In this document: positions 28,914 through 38,121 of the stretch, piece after piece
Numbering within the stretch: the first letter of the stretch is position 1
Layout of the letters: every line of letters begins with the position of its first letter
Source: Enterobacter cloacae
Lineage (GTDB): Bacteria > Pseudomonadota > Gammaproteobacteria > Enterobacterales > Enterobacteriaceae
DNA: 64,000 nt
NCBI RefSeq assembly: GCF_011078175.1
Contig: NZ_JAALCJ010000004.1
Location: 1 to 64,000 of the forward strand
Direction: 5' to 3'
Made by a program: the position numbers and the translations under genes
Notes under the pieces: generated by a model
The model's database searches: none
The model's input: the letters and a program-made list of their open reading frames with translations, nothing else
Told to the model about the DNA's origin: nothing

Positions 28914-31190
28914 ATGACCACCCGCATCGTGGAACTGGCTGGCGGTTTACGCGCAACGCTGGTGCATCAGCCGCAGGCGACACGCGCGGCGGCGCTGGCG
29001 CGCGTGGGCGTCGGAAGCCATCACGAGCCACCGCGCTTCGCCGGTCTTGCGCACTTACTTGAGCACCTGCTGTTCCGCGGTAGCCAGCGCTATCAGGGCG
29101 ACGAGCGACTCATGGCCTGGGTCCAGCGCCAGGGCGGCAGCGTCAATGCCACCACGCTGGCTCGCCATAGCGCTTTTTTCTTCGACGTTGCCGCCGATAG
29201 CCTGTCCGACGGCGTCGCGCGACTGCGGGATATGTTGCAGGCACCGCTGCTTTCACCGCATGACATACAGCGCGAAGTGGCGGTCATTGATGCGGAAAAC
29301 CGGCTCATTCAGCAACATGATTCCGCCCGGCGCGAAGCGGCGGCGCGCCACGCAATGGAAGAACCCGCGGTTTTTCGCCGTTTTCAGGTGGGTAGCAAGA
29401 AGTCTCTGGGGCAGGACCCGGTATCGCTGCAAACCGCGTTGCGCGACTTTCATCGCCGCTATTATGTGGCTGGACACCTGCAATTGTGGCTACAAGGACC
29501 GCAAACGCTGGATGCGCTGGCCGAGCTCGCCCATACGTTTGCGTCAGGTTTTGCATCAGGAGGCATGACTGAAACCGCTCCCCCGTTGCGTCTTAGCGCT
29601 GAAGCAGATTATCAGCTGGCGGTGACGGAGCGGCCCACACTGTGGCGCTGTCCGTTAATTCGAAAAAGTGACAACGTCACATTATTCCGGGAGTTTTTAC
29701 TGGACGACGCTCCCGGAAGCCTGATTGCAGGGCTACGGGCGCGCGGGCTGGCAGAAGAAGTAGCCCTGAGCTGGCTTTATCAGGATGACGATTACGGCTG
29801 GCTGGCGCTAACGGTTGATAGCGAACGGCCCGAGGACATTGACCCGCATATTACCCACTGGCTACAGGCGCTACGGCAAACGACGGATGAGCAGCAGCGG
29901 CATTATTATCGGCTGGCACAGCAGCGTTTCAGCGCCCTGCCGACGCTGGAGCAGCTGCGCCAGCGGGCGTTTGGTTTTGCGCCCGGCGCGGCGCCCGTGG
30001 ATTTTTCCGCCTTTTGTGCCGACTTACTGGCGGCGCCCACCTCGTATCTGGCCTGCAAAAAAATAGAAACCGCTGAAACTATCACCAGCCAGGGTTTTGT
30101 CCTGCCGCTTAGCCATTGGCGTCGCCAGCCGGTTGCAGATGATAGCCCCCTCGCGTTTTCCTTCTATCCGCAGACTGCCAGGCATGCTGCGCCAGCCCCG
30201 ACGTCAGAAGCCGCTCCGCTGCTGCATTTGTCGGCGCAAACACAACCGCCAACGCTGATCCTGCGCAGGCCTTTTTATTCGCGCGTGGAACGGGCGCAGG
30301 GGGTGGCGATAGGCAAACAGTTACGCCCTCTTCTTGCTGAACTGCGCCATATTGACGGCAGCGGCGAGTGGCAAACGGTTGACGGTAGCTGGCAGCTCAC
30401 CCTGCGGCTTCCTGACGCCCTGGTGACGGCGGAACACATCATCGGGGCGATAATCGATCGCCTCTCCCACCCCGCTCCGGCTATTACGCCAGCGCCAGAA
30501 GGCATTGCCATCCGTGAGCTGCTTCAGCAATTGCCTGAACGTCTGGCATCGGGTCCGCCACGGGACGGCTGGCTGGCGGCGTTAGTTGGCGGCAGCGCCG
30601 GGCACGCGCGCGGGTTAGCCCGGCAGCTTAGCCTGCTCGGGGCGCCGGTTAACGCCAAGACGTTGCCGTTAAGCGGTTATTCCGGCGGGATCGAACACAT
30701 TCCGCACGCCAGCGCGGATTCGGCGCTGCTGGTGTTTATTCCCCTGCCGCCGGGCGCGTCGCTCGCCGCGCTGCGGCTGCTGGCGTTATGCTGCGAACCG
30801 CAATTTTTCCAGCGCCTGCGCGTGGAACAGCAGATTGGCTACGTGGTCAGCTGTCGTTATCAGCGTATTGCCGATCGCGATGGCCTGCTGCTGGCGTTAC
30901 AGTCGCCCGATCGTTCTCCCGTGAACCTGTTGGGTTGCTGCAAACGATTTTTGCGTGAGCTGACGCTATGCGATGAGGCAGCATTCAGCGTGTTGCGACA
31001 GCAGCTGGCGACGCAGATCCGCTCATCGATGGATGCCAGCGCCACGGCAGCGGCCGCGCTGCGCCAGCGCTATGGTTTGCCGGTGTTAACGCCGCAGGCT
31101 ATTGATGCCCTGCAACCTGACGAGATAGTCGCGCTATGGCGCAAGATGACTCGCCGTCGCCGACGCTGGCGAGTGCTTTTCACGGGCTGA
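28914..31190 (+). CDS. pqqF: PqqF, M16-family metallopeptidase of PQQ synthesis
   Basis: This 758-residue M16 (pitrilysin-type) zinc peptidase is proposed to trim the cross-linked PqqA peptide. The inverted zinc motif HLLEH lies at residues 47-51, with the distal Glu in the EVAVIDAENRL region. A second, inactive M16-like half follows (GYVVSCRYQ near the C-terminus). ATG 28914 begins 5 bases after the pqqE stop, completing the Klebsiella-type pqqABCDEF order. The downstream gene faces it. Confidence 0.93.
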   Translation: MTTRIVELAGGLRATLVHQPQATRAAALARVGVGSHHEPPRFAGLAHLLEHLLFRGSQRYQGDERLMAWVQRQGGSVNATTLARHSAFFFDVAADSLSDGVARLRDMLQAPLLSPHDIQREVAVIDAENRLIQQHDSARREAAARHAMEEPAVFRRFQVGSKKSLGQDPVSLQTALRDFHRRYYVAGHLQLWLQGPQTLDALAELAHTFASGFASGGMTETAPPLRLSAEADYQLAVTERPTLWRCPLIRKSDNVTLFREFLLDDAPGSLIAGLRARGLAEEVALSWLYQDDDYGWLALTVDSERPEDIDPHITHWLQALRQTTDEQQRHYYRLAQQRFSALPTLEQLRQRAFGFAPGAAPVDFSAFCADLLAAPTSYLACKKIETAETITSQGFVLPLSHWRRQPVADDSPLAFSFYPQTARHAAPAPTSEAAPLLHLSAQTQPPTLILRRPFYSRVERAQGVAIGKQLRPLLAELRHIDGSGEWQTVDGSWQLTLRLPDALVTAEHIIGAIIDRLSHPAPAITPAPEGIAIRELLQQLPERLASGPPRDGWLAALVGGSAGHARGLARQLSLLGAPVNAKTLPLSGYSGGIEHIPHASADSALLVFIPLPPGASLAALRLLALCCEPQFFQRLRVEQQIGYVVSCRYQRIADRDGLLLALQSPDRSPVNLLGCCKRFLRELTLCDEAAFSVLRQQLATQIRSSMDASATAAAALRQRYGLPVLTPQAIDALQPDEIVALWRKMTRRRRRWRVLFTG

Positions 31191-31229
31191 CCGGAACCGC
31201 CGCTTTCTTCCTGTGCGTGGTTTTTAGTC

Positions 31230-31257
31230 AAAAAAAAGCCCCGCACTAAGACGGGGC
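31230..31257 (-). terminator. Rho-independent terminator of the gcd-type gene
   Basis: On the minus strand GCCCCG (31257-31252) pairs with CGGGGC (31243-31238), followed by eight T (31237-31230). It lies 20 bases beyond the gcd stop and also separates the convergent pqqF. Confidence 0.85.
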
Positions 31258-31276
31258 CGGGCTGCTCATTTCGCTG

Positions 31277-33706
31277 TTATTTATCCAGCGCGTAGGCAAT
31301 CACGTAGTCACCACGATCCGGCGACTGGCGTGCACCGCCGGCAGAGATCAGAATGTACTGTTTGCCGGTTTTCGGGGATACATAGCTGATAGGTCCGCCC
31401 TGGCTACCCACCGGGAGACGCGCTTTCCACACTTCTTCCCCGGTAGAGGAATCAAAGGCGCGCAGGTAGTAATCCTGGGTTCCCGCAATAAAGACCAGAC
31501 CGCCCTGCGTGGCCAGCGTACCGCCCAGCGTCGGCATACCGACAGGCATCTGCATACGCATTTTTACCCCAAACGGACCGGTATCCTGAACGGTACCGAC
31601 CGGCACCTGCCAGACGATTTTCTGCGTTTTCAGGTCAATCGCGGAGAGGGAGCCAAACGGTGGTTTCTGGCACGGAATGCCCAGCGGTGACATGAAACGG
31701 TTTTTGTTGACCGAATACGGCGTTCCTTTCATCGGAACAGCGCCCATCCCGGCGTTCACGGCTTCACCGCCCGTGTTTGCCACCGCGCTCTGCGGATCTT
31801 GTTTAATCAGCTGGACCCACAGACCCAGACGCATGTCGTTGACGAAGATGTACTGGTTGTTCGGATCGGTGGACAAGCTGCCCCAGTTCATCCCCCCCAG
31901 CGAGCCCGGGAAGCTCAGGGAAATATCGGTTCCCGGCATCGTGTACAGACCGTCATAGCGCATTGATTTGAAGCTGATACGACAGGCCAGCTGGTCAAAC
32001 GGCGTCGCCCCCCACATATCCGATTCTTTCAGCGTTTCCGCGCCAATCTGCGGCATCCCCACAGAGCGCGGCTGCGTTGCCGGGTACTGTTCACGTGGAA
32101 TATCCGCTGGTTTTACCGGAACCTCTTTCACCTCAGTGAGCGGTTTACCCGTCAGGCGATCAAGAACGTAAATTTGCCCCGCCTTGGTGCCCACCACCAC
32201 CGCGGGCTTGTTGCCCTCTTTCGTCGGGAAATCAACCAGGCTCGGCTGCATCGGGATATCGAAATCCCAGAGGTCGTTATGCACGGTCTGGTATACCCAC
32301 TTCTCTTTCCCGGTCGTCGCATCCAGCGCGAGGATTGAGGTGGCGTATTTGTGATCTTCCGGAATACGGTCAGCGCCCCACAGGTCGACAGAAGAACTCC
32401 CCATCGGGATAAACACGGTATTCATCGACGCATCCCAGGACATAGGGGCCCAGGCGTTTGCGGAGCTACGTTTGTAGTGTTCGCCCGGTTTCAGAACGTA
32501 GTTCGGATCCGGATTACGCGGATCGAACGCCCAGCGCAGCTGGCCGGTAATCGCGTCATAACCACGTATAACGCCGCCCGGCATATCGGTGCTGACGTTA
32601 TCCGCAACGCGGCCACCAACGACAACCGTCGTACCCGCCAGCGTCGGAGCCGACGTCAGCACGTAGGTTGGATCTGACGCGTCGCCCATCCCTTCATGCA
32701 GGTTAACGCTGCCGTTAGTGCCGAAGTCCGGGCAGAATTTGCCGTTATCGGCGTCTAACGCGATCAGCTTACCGTCAATGGTATTCATCAGGATACGGCG
32801 CTGGCATGCAGCGCCCGGTGCGACCTGCGCTGGCAGAACCGGCGTGGAGCCAGCTACCGTTGGCTGTGCCAGCGGTTTGGTGGCATCGAAGTACGCCAGA
32901 CCACGGCAGCGCATCCAGATTGCAGACTTAGCGTTGATTTCCGCTTTCCAGATCGCTTTCCCGCTATCGGCATCCACGGCAATCACGTTGTTATGCGGCG
33001 TACAAAGGAAGACACGATCGCCAACCTGGAGCGGCGTTTGCTGATCTTCTGCACCATTGCCGTCCGGACTTTCCGGTACGTCACCGGTATGGAAGGTCCA
33101 TACCGGTTTCAGGTTTTTCACGTTGTCACGGGTTATCTGGTCCAGCGCCACAAAGCGACTACCGCCGGCCGTATTACCGTAGTGATCCCAGTTCTGCTGT
33201 TTCGCATCATCTTTTACCGGCACCAGCGGGCGTTTTTCACCGCTAAACGGCACGGTCGGATGGGGTTGAAACATCTGAACAAAGGTGACGCCCATGGCGA
33301 TAATAAGAATTGCGCAGATCCCCAGAACCCCTTTGGTGCAGGAAGGTTTTCCTTCACGTTTACGCAATGCAGGCCAGGTGGCTACTGCCAACAACATCAG
33401 TCCGGCAGGCACCATTAAACGGGAAACCAGCGGCCAGAAGTCGAGCCCGGCATCGAAAAATGCCCAAATCAGGGTGCCAAGAAACACCAGGGCAAACAGC
33501 CCCACGGCAGAGGCCTTGCGGCGGAAGAACTGAATCGCAGAGAGCAGAGTGATCACTCCGGCGATGAGAAAATACCAACTCCCCCCCAGGGAAACCAGTT
33601 TAAAACCGCCGATGGTAAAGAACAGCCCCGTCACAAGAAGTGCCACACCCACCAACAGGCACCACAGACCTAACCAGCCGAATGGGCGGGGATTATTGTC
33701 TGACAT
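31277..33706 (-). CDS. gcd: Membrane-bound PQQ-dependent glucose-type dehydrogenase
   Basis: This 809-residue quinoprotein has five N-terminal membrane helices (about residues 10-150) and a periplasmic eight-bladed beta-propeller that binds PQQ and Ca or Mg. It would oxidise glucose to gluconolactone and pass electrons to ubiquinone. WDHYGNTAGGSRF, the YQTVHNDLWDFDIPMQPSL stretch and DRGDYVIAYAL fit the glucose/quinate/shikimate family. The helices and linker differ clearly from E. coli Gcd, so this may be a paralogue with another sugar or polyol as substrate. AGGAG lies before the ATG. It converges on pqqF. Confidence 0.85.
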   Translation of the reverse strand: MSDNNPRPFGWLGLWCLLVGVALLVTGLFFTIGGFKLVSLGGSWYFLIAGVITLLSAIQFFRRKASAVGLFALVFLGTLIWAFFDAGLDFWPLVSRLMVPAGLMLLAVATWPALRKREGKPSCTKGVLGICAILIIAMGVTFVQMFQPHPTVPFSGEKRPLVPVKDDAKQQNWDHYGNTAGGSRFVALDQITRDNVKNLKPVWTFHTGDVPESPDGNGAEDQQTPLQVGDRVFLCTPHNNVIAVDADSGKAIWKAEINAKSAIWMRCRGLAYFDATKPLAQPTVAGSTPVLPAQVAPGAACQRRILMNTIDGKLIALDADNGKFCPDFGTNGSVNLHEGMGDASDPTYVLTSAPTLAGTTVVVGGRVADNVSTDMPGGVIRGYDAITGQLRWAFDPRNPDPNYVLKPGEHYKRSSANAWAPMSWDASMNTVFIPMGSSSVDLWGADRIPEDHKYATSILALDATTGKEKWVYQTVHNDLWDFDIPMQPSLVDFPTKEGNKPAVVVGTKAGQIYVLDRLTGKPLTEVKEVPVKPADIPREQYPATQPRSVGMPQIGAETLKESDMWGATPFDQLACRISFKSMRYDGLYTMPGTDISLSFPGSLGGMNWGSLSTDPNNQYIFVNDMRLGLWVQLIKQDPQSAVANTGGEAVNAGMGAVPMKGTPYSVNKNRFMSPLGIPCQKPPFGSLSAIDLKTQKIVWQVPVGTVQDTGPFGVKMRMQMPVGMPTLGGTLATQGGLVFIAGTQDYYLRAFDSSTGEEVWKARLPVGSQGGPISYVSPKTGKQYILISAGGARQSPDRGDYVIAYALDK

Positions 33707-33737
33707 AAAAATGAATCTCCTGATTTCTTTATATAAA

Positions 33738-33775
33738 GCAGGGTTTTATTCACTGCCACGATGCTAAAACCCTGC
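33738..33775. repeat. 11-bp perfect inverted repeat in the gcd leader
   Basis: GCAGGGTTTTA (33738-33748) and TAAAACCCTGC (33765-33775) are exact reverse complements separated by 16 bases. They lie 32-69 bases upstream of the gcd start. With the TATAAT at 33818-33813 as -10, the pair would fall in the 5' untranslated RNA. It may be an operator or an mRNA hairpin. Confidence 0.7.
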
Positions 33776-34361
33776 ACAGCGCCAATTGTTCGTGTGCGAA
33801 TCATAAATTAAAATTATAATGTATACAAAATGTATTCTGTCGTAAGAAAAGAAAACCACTCCTTTACAACGGTTTAACAAAAACAATTAGCTCGCGCATT
33901 TCATGATATACGTCACCACACCAAACAAATGAAGCGTATCGTCGCTGTCAGGCTGGGGAATCCGCACTGTACAAAGTCACTGAAAAGTGGAATAGCAACG
34001 ATTTCACGCAACTCTGCTGGTTTAAAAAAGTTCATGAAAAACACGTAATACTTTCTTACATACAGCAGTCTTAGCTGAGATATAGGACAAGCCATGTCAG
34101 CGTAAGCAGCTGGACACTGCTTAATCGCTTTGCTTATACCCCCCCTTTTGCAATGATGATTATTTGCTTAATGGATTTTTAGCGCAGGGTAATCTTAACG
34201 CATCGAAAAGCTTCACTACCCAATCACTTCCTCATGACTTTAAAAAAATCAAAAGACAATAAATTATTACTCCTAATTCACTATGAATTGACTTTCAAAT
34301 TAGACTAGCGCATATTTTACAGCACAAATTAACAAGACAATTTTTTTGGAGGACGTTTTCT
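33776..34361. other. Divergent control region between gcd and the ribbon-helix-helix gene
   Basis: AT-rich non-coding stretch. A minus-strand TATAAT (33818-33813) is a candidate gcd -10. On the plus strand TTGACT (34288-34293) and CATATT (34311-34316), 17 bases apart, form a good promoter for the small gene at 34362. A 60-codon minus-strand frame here (33913-34095) lacks a ribosome-binding site and I do not count it as a gene. Confidence 0.5.
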
Positions 34362-34562
34362 ATGCCAGCCCGTGATTATCCCGATAAGCGTGTTGCTCGC
34401 GGTGTAGCAAAGGAGGCTGAACTCAGGATGTTAAGTGCGCGCATCGATCCTGCGCTGATGGAGTACATCCGCATTACCGCGTATGAAACACGGAAAAGTA
34501 AGCAGGAGATCGTGGCGGAAGCGTTAGCGCTTCATCGCCAAAGAAGTCAGATGGGATCATAA
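34362..34562 (+). CDS. Small ribbon-helix-helix-like protein
   Basis: This 66-residue basic protein has a C-terminal half (LSARIDPALMEYIRITAYET, then RKSKQEIVAEALALH) with the strand-helix-helix pattern of CopG/Arc-type DNA-binding proteins. A strong GGAGGA precedes the ATG, a sigma70-like promoter lies at 34288-34316 and a terminator follows directly, so it is a self-contained gene. No toxin partner is adjacent. It is divergent from gcd, whose leader holds a perfect inverted repeat, so control of gcd or of itself is a reasonable guess. Confidence 0.7.
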   Translation: MPARDYPDKRVARGVAKEAELRMLSARIDPALMEYIRITAYETRKSKQEIVAEALALHRQRSQMGS

Positions 34563-34567
34563 ACAGC

Positions 34568-34595
34568 AAAAGCCCGAAATCTCTTCCGGGCTTTT
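34568..34595. terminator. Bidirectional terminator between the small gene and pdxI
   Basis: AAAAGCCCG (34568-34576) pairs perfectly with CGGGCTTTT (34587-34595). The A and T ends give a U-tract in both directions, serving the two convergent genes. Confidence 0.85.
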
Positions 34596-34608
34596 GTTGC
34601 AGCCGGGG

Positions 34609-35475
34609 TTAATTCCCTAGCGAGTTTAACGTTTCCAGCGCCTCAGTCGGCAATACCAGATCGGCGGCTGCCAGGTTTTCACGCAGGTGCGCCACCGAAG
34701 ACGTTCCGGGGATCAAGAGGATATTTGGCGAGCGTTGCAGCAGCCATGCCAGCGCCACCTGCATCAGCGTCGCGCCCAGAGTATCCGCCACCGCCTGTAG
34801 CCCGGAAGATTGCAGAGGCGTAAAACCACCCAGCGGGAAGAACGGCACCCAGGCGATCCCCTGCTGCGCAAGCGTTTCTATCAGCGCATCGTCACCGCGA
34901 TTCACAACGTTATACATGTTCTGTACGCACACCACGGAAACCATCTTCTGCGCTTCAGCAACCTGCGAAGCGGTGACGTTGCTCAGACCAATATGGCGAA
35001 CCAGCCCCTGCTGTTGCAGCTCCGCAAGGACGCTCAGCGGCGCGGCAATCGATCCTTCCGCCGGTCCGTGGGCGCTAAACATGATCCGCAGGTTAACCAC
35101 GTCCAGCACATCCCGCTTCAGGTTACGTAAGTTGTCATGCACCGCCTGCGTCAGCTCCTGCGCGGAAAACGCCGGCAGCCAGGAGGCATCCTCGCCGCGT
35201 CGGGCTCCGATCTTGGTCACAATCGTCAGGTCGTCCCGGTACGGATGAAGCGCCTCGCAGATAAGCTGGTTGGTCACATGAGGTCCGTAAAAATCGCTGG
35301 TATCAATGTGATTCACGCCCGATGCCACCGCTTCGCGCAGCACCGCCAGCGCCGCATTTTTGTCTTTTGGCGGACCAAAAACGCCAGGTCCGGCAAGCTG
35401 CATCGCGCCATAGCCAAGTCGTTTCACCGTACGCGTACCGAGCGAGAACGTTCCGCTTTTATCTATGCTGCTCAT
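34609..35475 (-). CDS. pdxI: Pyridoxal reductase PdxI (YdbC-type aldo/keto reductase)
   Basis: This 288-residue NADPH-dependent aldo/keto reductase is close to E. coli YdbC, since shown to be pyridoxal reductase PdxI of the vitamin B6 salvage route. Visible motifs are LGYGAMQLAGPGVFGPP near the N-terminus, the catalytic Asp and Tyr in NHIDTSDFYGPH, the Lys in IVTKIGARRG and the cofactor stretch LLIPGTSSVAHLRENLAA. I start at ATG 35475, 5 bases after AGGAAGG; an in-frame ATG at 35490 is less well placed. Confidence 0.88.
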   Translation of the reverse strand: MSSIDKSGTFSLGTRTVKRLGYGAMQLAGPGVFGPPKDKNAALAVLREAVASGVNHIDTSDFYGPHVTNQLICEALHPYRDDLTIVTKIGARRGEDASWLPAFSAQELTQAVHDNLRNLKRDVLDVVNLRIMFSAHGPAEGSIAAPLSVLAELQQQGLVRHIGLSNVTASQVAEAQKMVSVVCVQNMYNVVNRGDDALIETLAQQGIAWVPFFPLGGFTPLQSSGLQAVADTLGATLMQVALAWLLQRSPNILLIPGTSSVAHLRENLAAADLVLPTEALETLNSLGN

Positions 35476-35620
35476 GCTGACCTTCCTCATAAAAAATGAT
35501 CCGGATTTACAACAGGTTCCGCTACGAAACCATTAGTTAAGCAATAGTAAAATTAAAGTTTAAATTCGCTACGACGATAGTAGTGAAGTAACCCTGCCTC
35601 TTCTCTTACGGATGACCGCC

Positions 35621-37282
35621 ATGCTGAAAAATTTGCACGTGATTACCGGAATTATCTTTGCCCTCACCATATTCTGTCTGCTGCAAGTTGTCACGGGAGG
35701 GTTGTTCTACTCTGCCGTTAACAACGATCGTCACAACTTTCAGAACTCCGGGTTACTCAATGCCCAACAGGAGAGCCTGAGCGACAGCGTCAACACGCTG
35801 GTAAAAACGCGCGTTACCGTTACCCGCGTGGCGATCCGCTACCTGAAAAATCAGCGAGATCCAGCGTCCCTCGCAGCGATCAACACCCTGCTGGGCACGG
35901 CGAACGCTTCGCTGGCTAAAGCCGAAGACTATTATAAAAGCTGGCAGGCGATCCCGCAGGTGAAGGGCCAGAATGCCGCGCTCACCGAAGAGATGCAGAA
36001 AGCGTGGAAGCAAATGCACGAGGTAATGCGCTTGTCCATTGAATATCTGCGCGCCGATAACTATCAGGCCTATGGTGACCTGGACGCCCAGCAGGCGCAG
36101 GATGAGATGGAGGCGGTCTATACCCGCTGGCGCGCCGAAAACAACGTGCTGCTTAAAGCCGCCGCCGAAGAGAACCAGAGCAGCTTTACCCAGATGCAGT
36201 GGACGCTGGCAGCGATCTTCCTGACCGTGGTCGCCGTGCTGGTGGTGATCTGGCAGGGTTTACAGCACCTGCTCCTGAAACCGCTCAACGCCATCATGAA
36301 CCATATTCGCACTATCGCGAGCGGCGATCTGACGCAAAATGTCGCTATTACCGGGCGCAACGAGATGGGGCAGCTGGCTGCCGGCCTGCACGAGATGCAG
36401 CAGTCGCTGGTGAGCACCGTTAGCGCCGTGCGCGGCAGCACAGATTCTATCTACACGGGTGCAGGAGAAATTGCCGCCGGAAGTAACGACCTTTCCGCCC
36501 GAACCGAGCAGCAGGCAGCCTCGCTGGAAGAGACCGCCGCCAGCATGGAAGAACTGACTGCCACGGTGAAACAGAACTCGGATAACGCCCGTCAGGCGAC
36601 GCTGCTGGCGAAGAATGCGTCTGAAACCGCGGCACGCGGCGGTCATGTAGTAGATAACGTGGTGCGTACCATGAATGATATTGCCGACAGTTCTCAGCAA
36701 ATTGCGCATATCACCGGCGTTATCGATAGCATTGCCTTCCAGACCAACATTCTGGCGCTGAACGCGGCGGTTGAAGCCGCCCGTGCCGGGGAACAAGGTC
36801 GCGGCTTTGCGGTCGTGGCAGGTGAAGTACGGACGCTGGCCAGCCGTAGCGCGCAGGCGGCGAAAGAGATCAAAGGGCTTATTGAAAACTCCGTCAGCCG
36901 GGTAAATACCGGCTCGGAACAGGTGAGCGAGGCGGGGGCGACCATGAAAGAGATCGTCGCGGCCGTGACGCGTGTAACCGGTATTATGGGGGAGATCTCG
37001 TCGGCCTCTGACGAGCAGAGCCGCGGTATAGAGCAGGTCAGCCTGGCGGTCTCGCAGATGGACAGCGTCACGCAGCAAAACGCCGCGCTGGTACAGGAGT
37101 CGGCAACGGCGGCGGCAGCGCTGGAAGATCAGTCTGAACAGCTGCGCCAGGCCGTGGCGGCATTTCGGCTGAATGCTCAGGCATCGCTGGCGGATCGCCC
37201 TAAAAACGTGAAAACGCCCGTACTGCTGCGCCCGTCAGCGGCAGGCGCGAACACATCCGACGCAAACTGGGAAACCTTCTGA
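35621..37282 (+). CDS. Methyl-accepting chemotaxis protein with NWETF tail
   Basis: This 553-residue Tsr/Tar-type chemoreceptor has membrane segment 1 at about residues 8-30, a periplasmic four-helix ligand domain (30-190), membrane segment 2 at about 193-214, then HAMP, methylation helices and the tip FQTNILALNAAVEAARAGEQ (then GRGFAVVAGEVR). The last five residues are NWETF, the docking site for CheR and CheB on high-abundance receptors. The periplasmic domain lacks a convincing match to the serine or aspartate pocket that I can see, so the ligand is unknown. An in-frame ATG at 35612 is an alternative start. Confidence 0.9.
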   Translation: MLKNLHVITGIIFALTIFCLLQVVTGGLFYSAVNNDRHNFQNSGLLNAQQESLSDSVNTLVKTRVTVTRVAIRYLKNQRDPASLAAINTLLGTANASLAKAEDYYKSWQAIPQVKGQNAALTEEMQKAWKQMHEVMRLSIEYLRADNYQAYGDLDAQQAQDEMEAVYTRWRAENNVLLKAAAEENQSSFTQMQWTLAAIFLTVVAVLVVIWQGLQHLLLKPLNAIMNHIRTIASGDLTQNVAITGRNEMGQLAAGLHEMQQSLVSTVSAVRGSTDSIYTGAGEIAAGSNDLSARTEQQAASLEETAASMEELTATVKQNSDNARQATLLAKNASETAARGGHVVDNVVRTMNDIADSSQQIAHITGVIDSIAFQTNILALNAAVEAARAGEQGRGFAVVAGEVRTLASRSAQAAKEIKGLIENSVSRVNTGSEQVSEAGATMKEIVAAVTRVTGIMGEISSASDEQSRGIEQVSLAVSQMDSVTQQNAALVQESATAAAALEDQSEQLRQAVAAFRLNAQASLADRPKNVKTPVLLRPSAAGANTSDANWETF

Positions 37283-37288
37283 CTGACA

Positions 37289-37312
37289 GGCGGGCGATAT
37301 GCTCGCCCGCCT
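37289..37312. terminator. Terminator-like hairpin between the chemoreceptor gene and smrA
   Basis: GGCGGGCGA (37289-37297) pairs perfectly with TCGCCCGCC (37303-37311). T-runs are poor on both sides, so it may act with Rho or as an mRNA end stabiliser. It sits between the two convergent stops. Confidence 0.45.
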
Positions 37313-37318
37313 TCCCCA

Positions 37319-37882
37319 TTAGCGGCTACGCTTGGCGTGGCGTTCCCAGTTATCTCGCTTCGCGTCATCTGACTTACGCAACGAGACATAGCATGCTCCG
37401 CTGCCGCCGTGATACGGCTGCGCTTCGCAAAAGGCCTGTACTTCTTCGAACTCGGTTAACCAGCGCGCAAGATAGCTGCGCACCACGTTAGGGTGTGATT
37501 GCTGTTCGCGCCCTTTACCATGGATGATGATCAGGTTGCGTAGCCCGTCACGTCCGGACTGGCGAATAAAGGAATAGACCAGCTGGCGGCATTGCTCCGC
37601 AGGCTGGCGTAACAGCGTTAAGCTGGCCTGACGGGAATATTTGCCGGAACGCAGCTTATCAAACACCCCCTGCTGTACCCCTTCGCGCTGAAACATCAGC
37701 GGCTCTTCAAGCGGCACCAATTCCAGAAACCCCAGCGTCAGAAAGTTATCGAGCTGCTCAGTATCGATTTCCTGACGCGCCCGCGCGTTGCGGCTCTGCT
37801 GCCAGTGAATATCCGTGCAGCGTTTGAGCGGCTGGACATCGTCCATGGCGTCAAGAAAAAGTGATTTGTCGTCAGGGTTCAT
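37319..37882 (-). CDS. smrA: Smr-domain nuclease-like protein SmrA (YdaL)
   Basis: This 187-residue protein carries a C-terminal Smr domain: LDLHG-like lead-in, then IIIHGKGREQQSHPNVVRSY and the closing HGGSGACYVSLRK. Small MutS-related domains have DNA or RNA endonuclease activity. ATG 37882 follows GGAGG and gives the E. coli YdaL length. As in E. coli, it neighbours mcaS and abgR. Confidence 0.9.
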   Translation of the reverse strand: MNPDDKSLFLDAMDDVQPLKRCTDIHWQQSRNARARQEIDTEQLDNFLTLGFLELVPLEEPLMFQREGVQQGVFDKLRSGKYSRQASLTLLRQPAEQCRQLVYSFIRQSGRDGLRNLIIIHGKGREQQSHPNVVRSYLARWLTEFEEVQAFCEAQPYHGGSGACYVSLRKSDDAKRDNWERHAKRSR

Positions 37883-38062
37883 GGAAATCCTCCGGCTACA
37901 TCTGAGTGCTGTACTATACCTGCGCCCGCTGTGGGTCTCAATCACCTGGGCAAAGGTTAAAATAATAATTCAGGAAAGGGATCAATCACGGACGCTATAT
38001 ACTTCACTCCAACTTAACTTAAATTTCAGTCTTGATTAATTTAAAAATTCACGTTAAAAAAT

Positions 38063-38078
38063 CGTGAAATCAATCACT
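38063..38078. promoter_or_regulatory. Possible CRP site upstream of mcaS
   Basis: CGTGA-AATCAA-TCACT matches eight of the ten defined bases of TGTGA-N6-TCACA. E. coli mcaS is activated by CRP. The centre lies about 50 bases before the estimated RNA start, which is not one of the usual spacings, so either the start or the site needs checking. Confidence 0.5.
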
Positions 38079-38121
38079 CAACGGCCTTCTCTTTTGAAAA
38101 AAAACTGTTATAACTTTATAA

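Noticed and set aside
33913..34095. 60-codon minus-strand frame upstream of gcd
   Set aside because: No ribosome-binding site, no family, and it sits in AT-rich control DNA.
36260..37078. 272-codon minus-strand frame opposite the chemoreceptor gene
   Set aside because: It is the antisense shadow of a well-supported receptor; the product shows no family and no ribosome-binding site.
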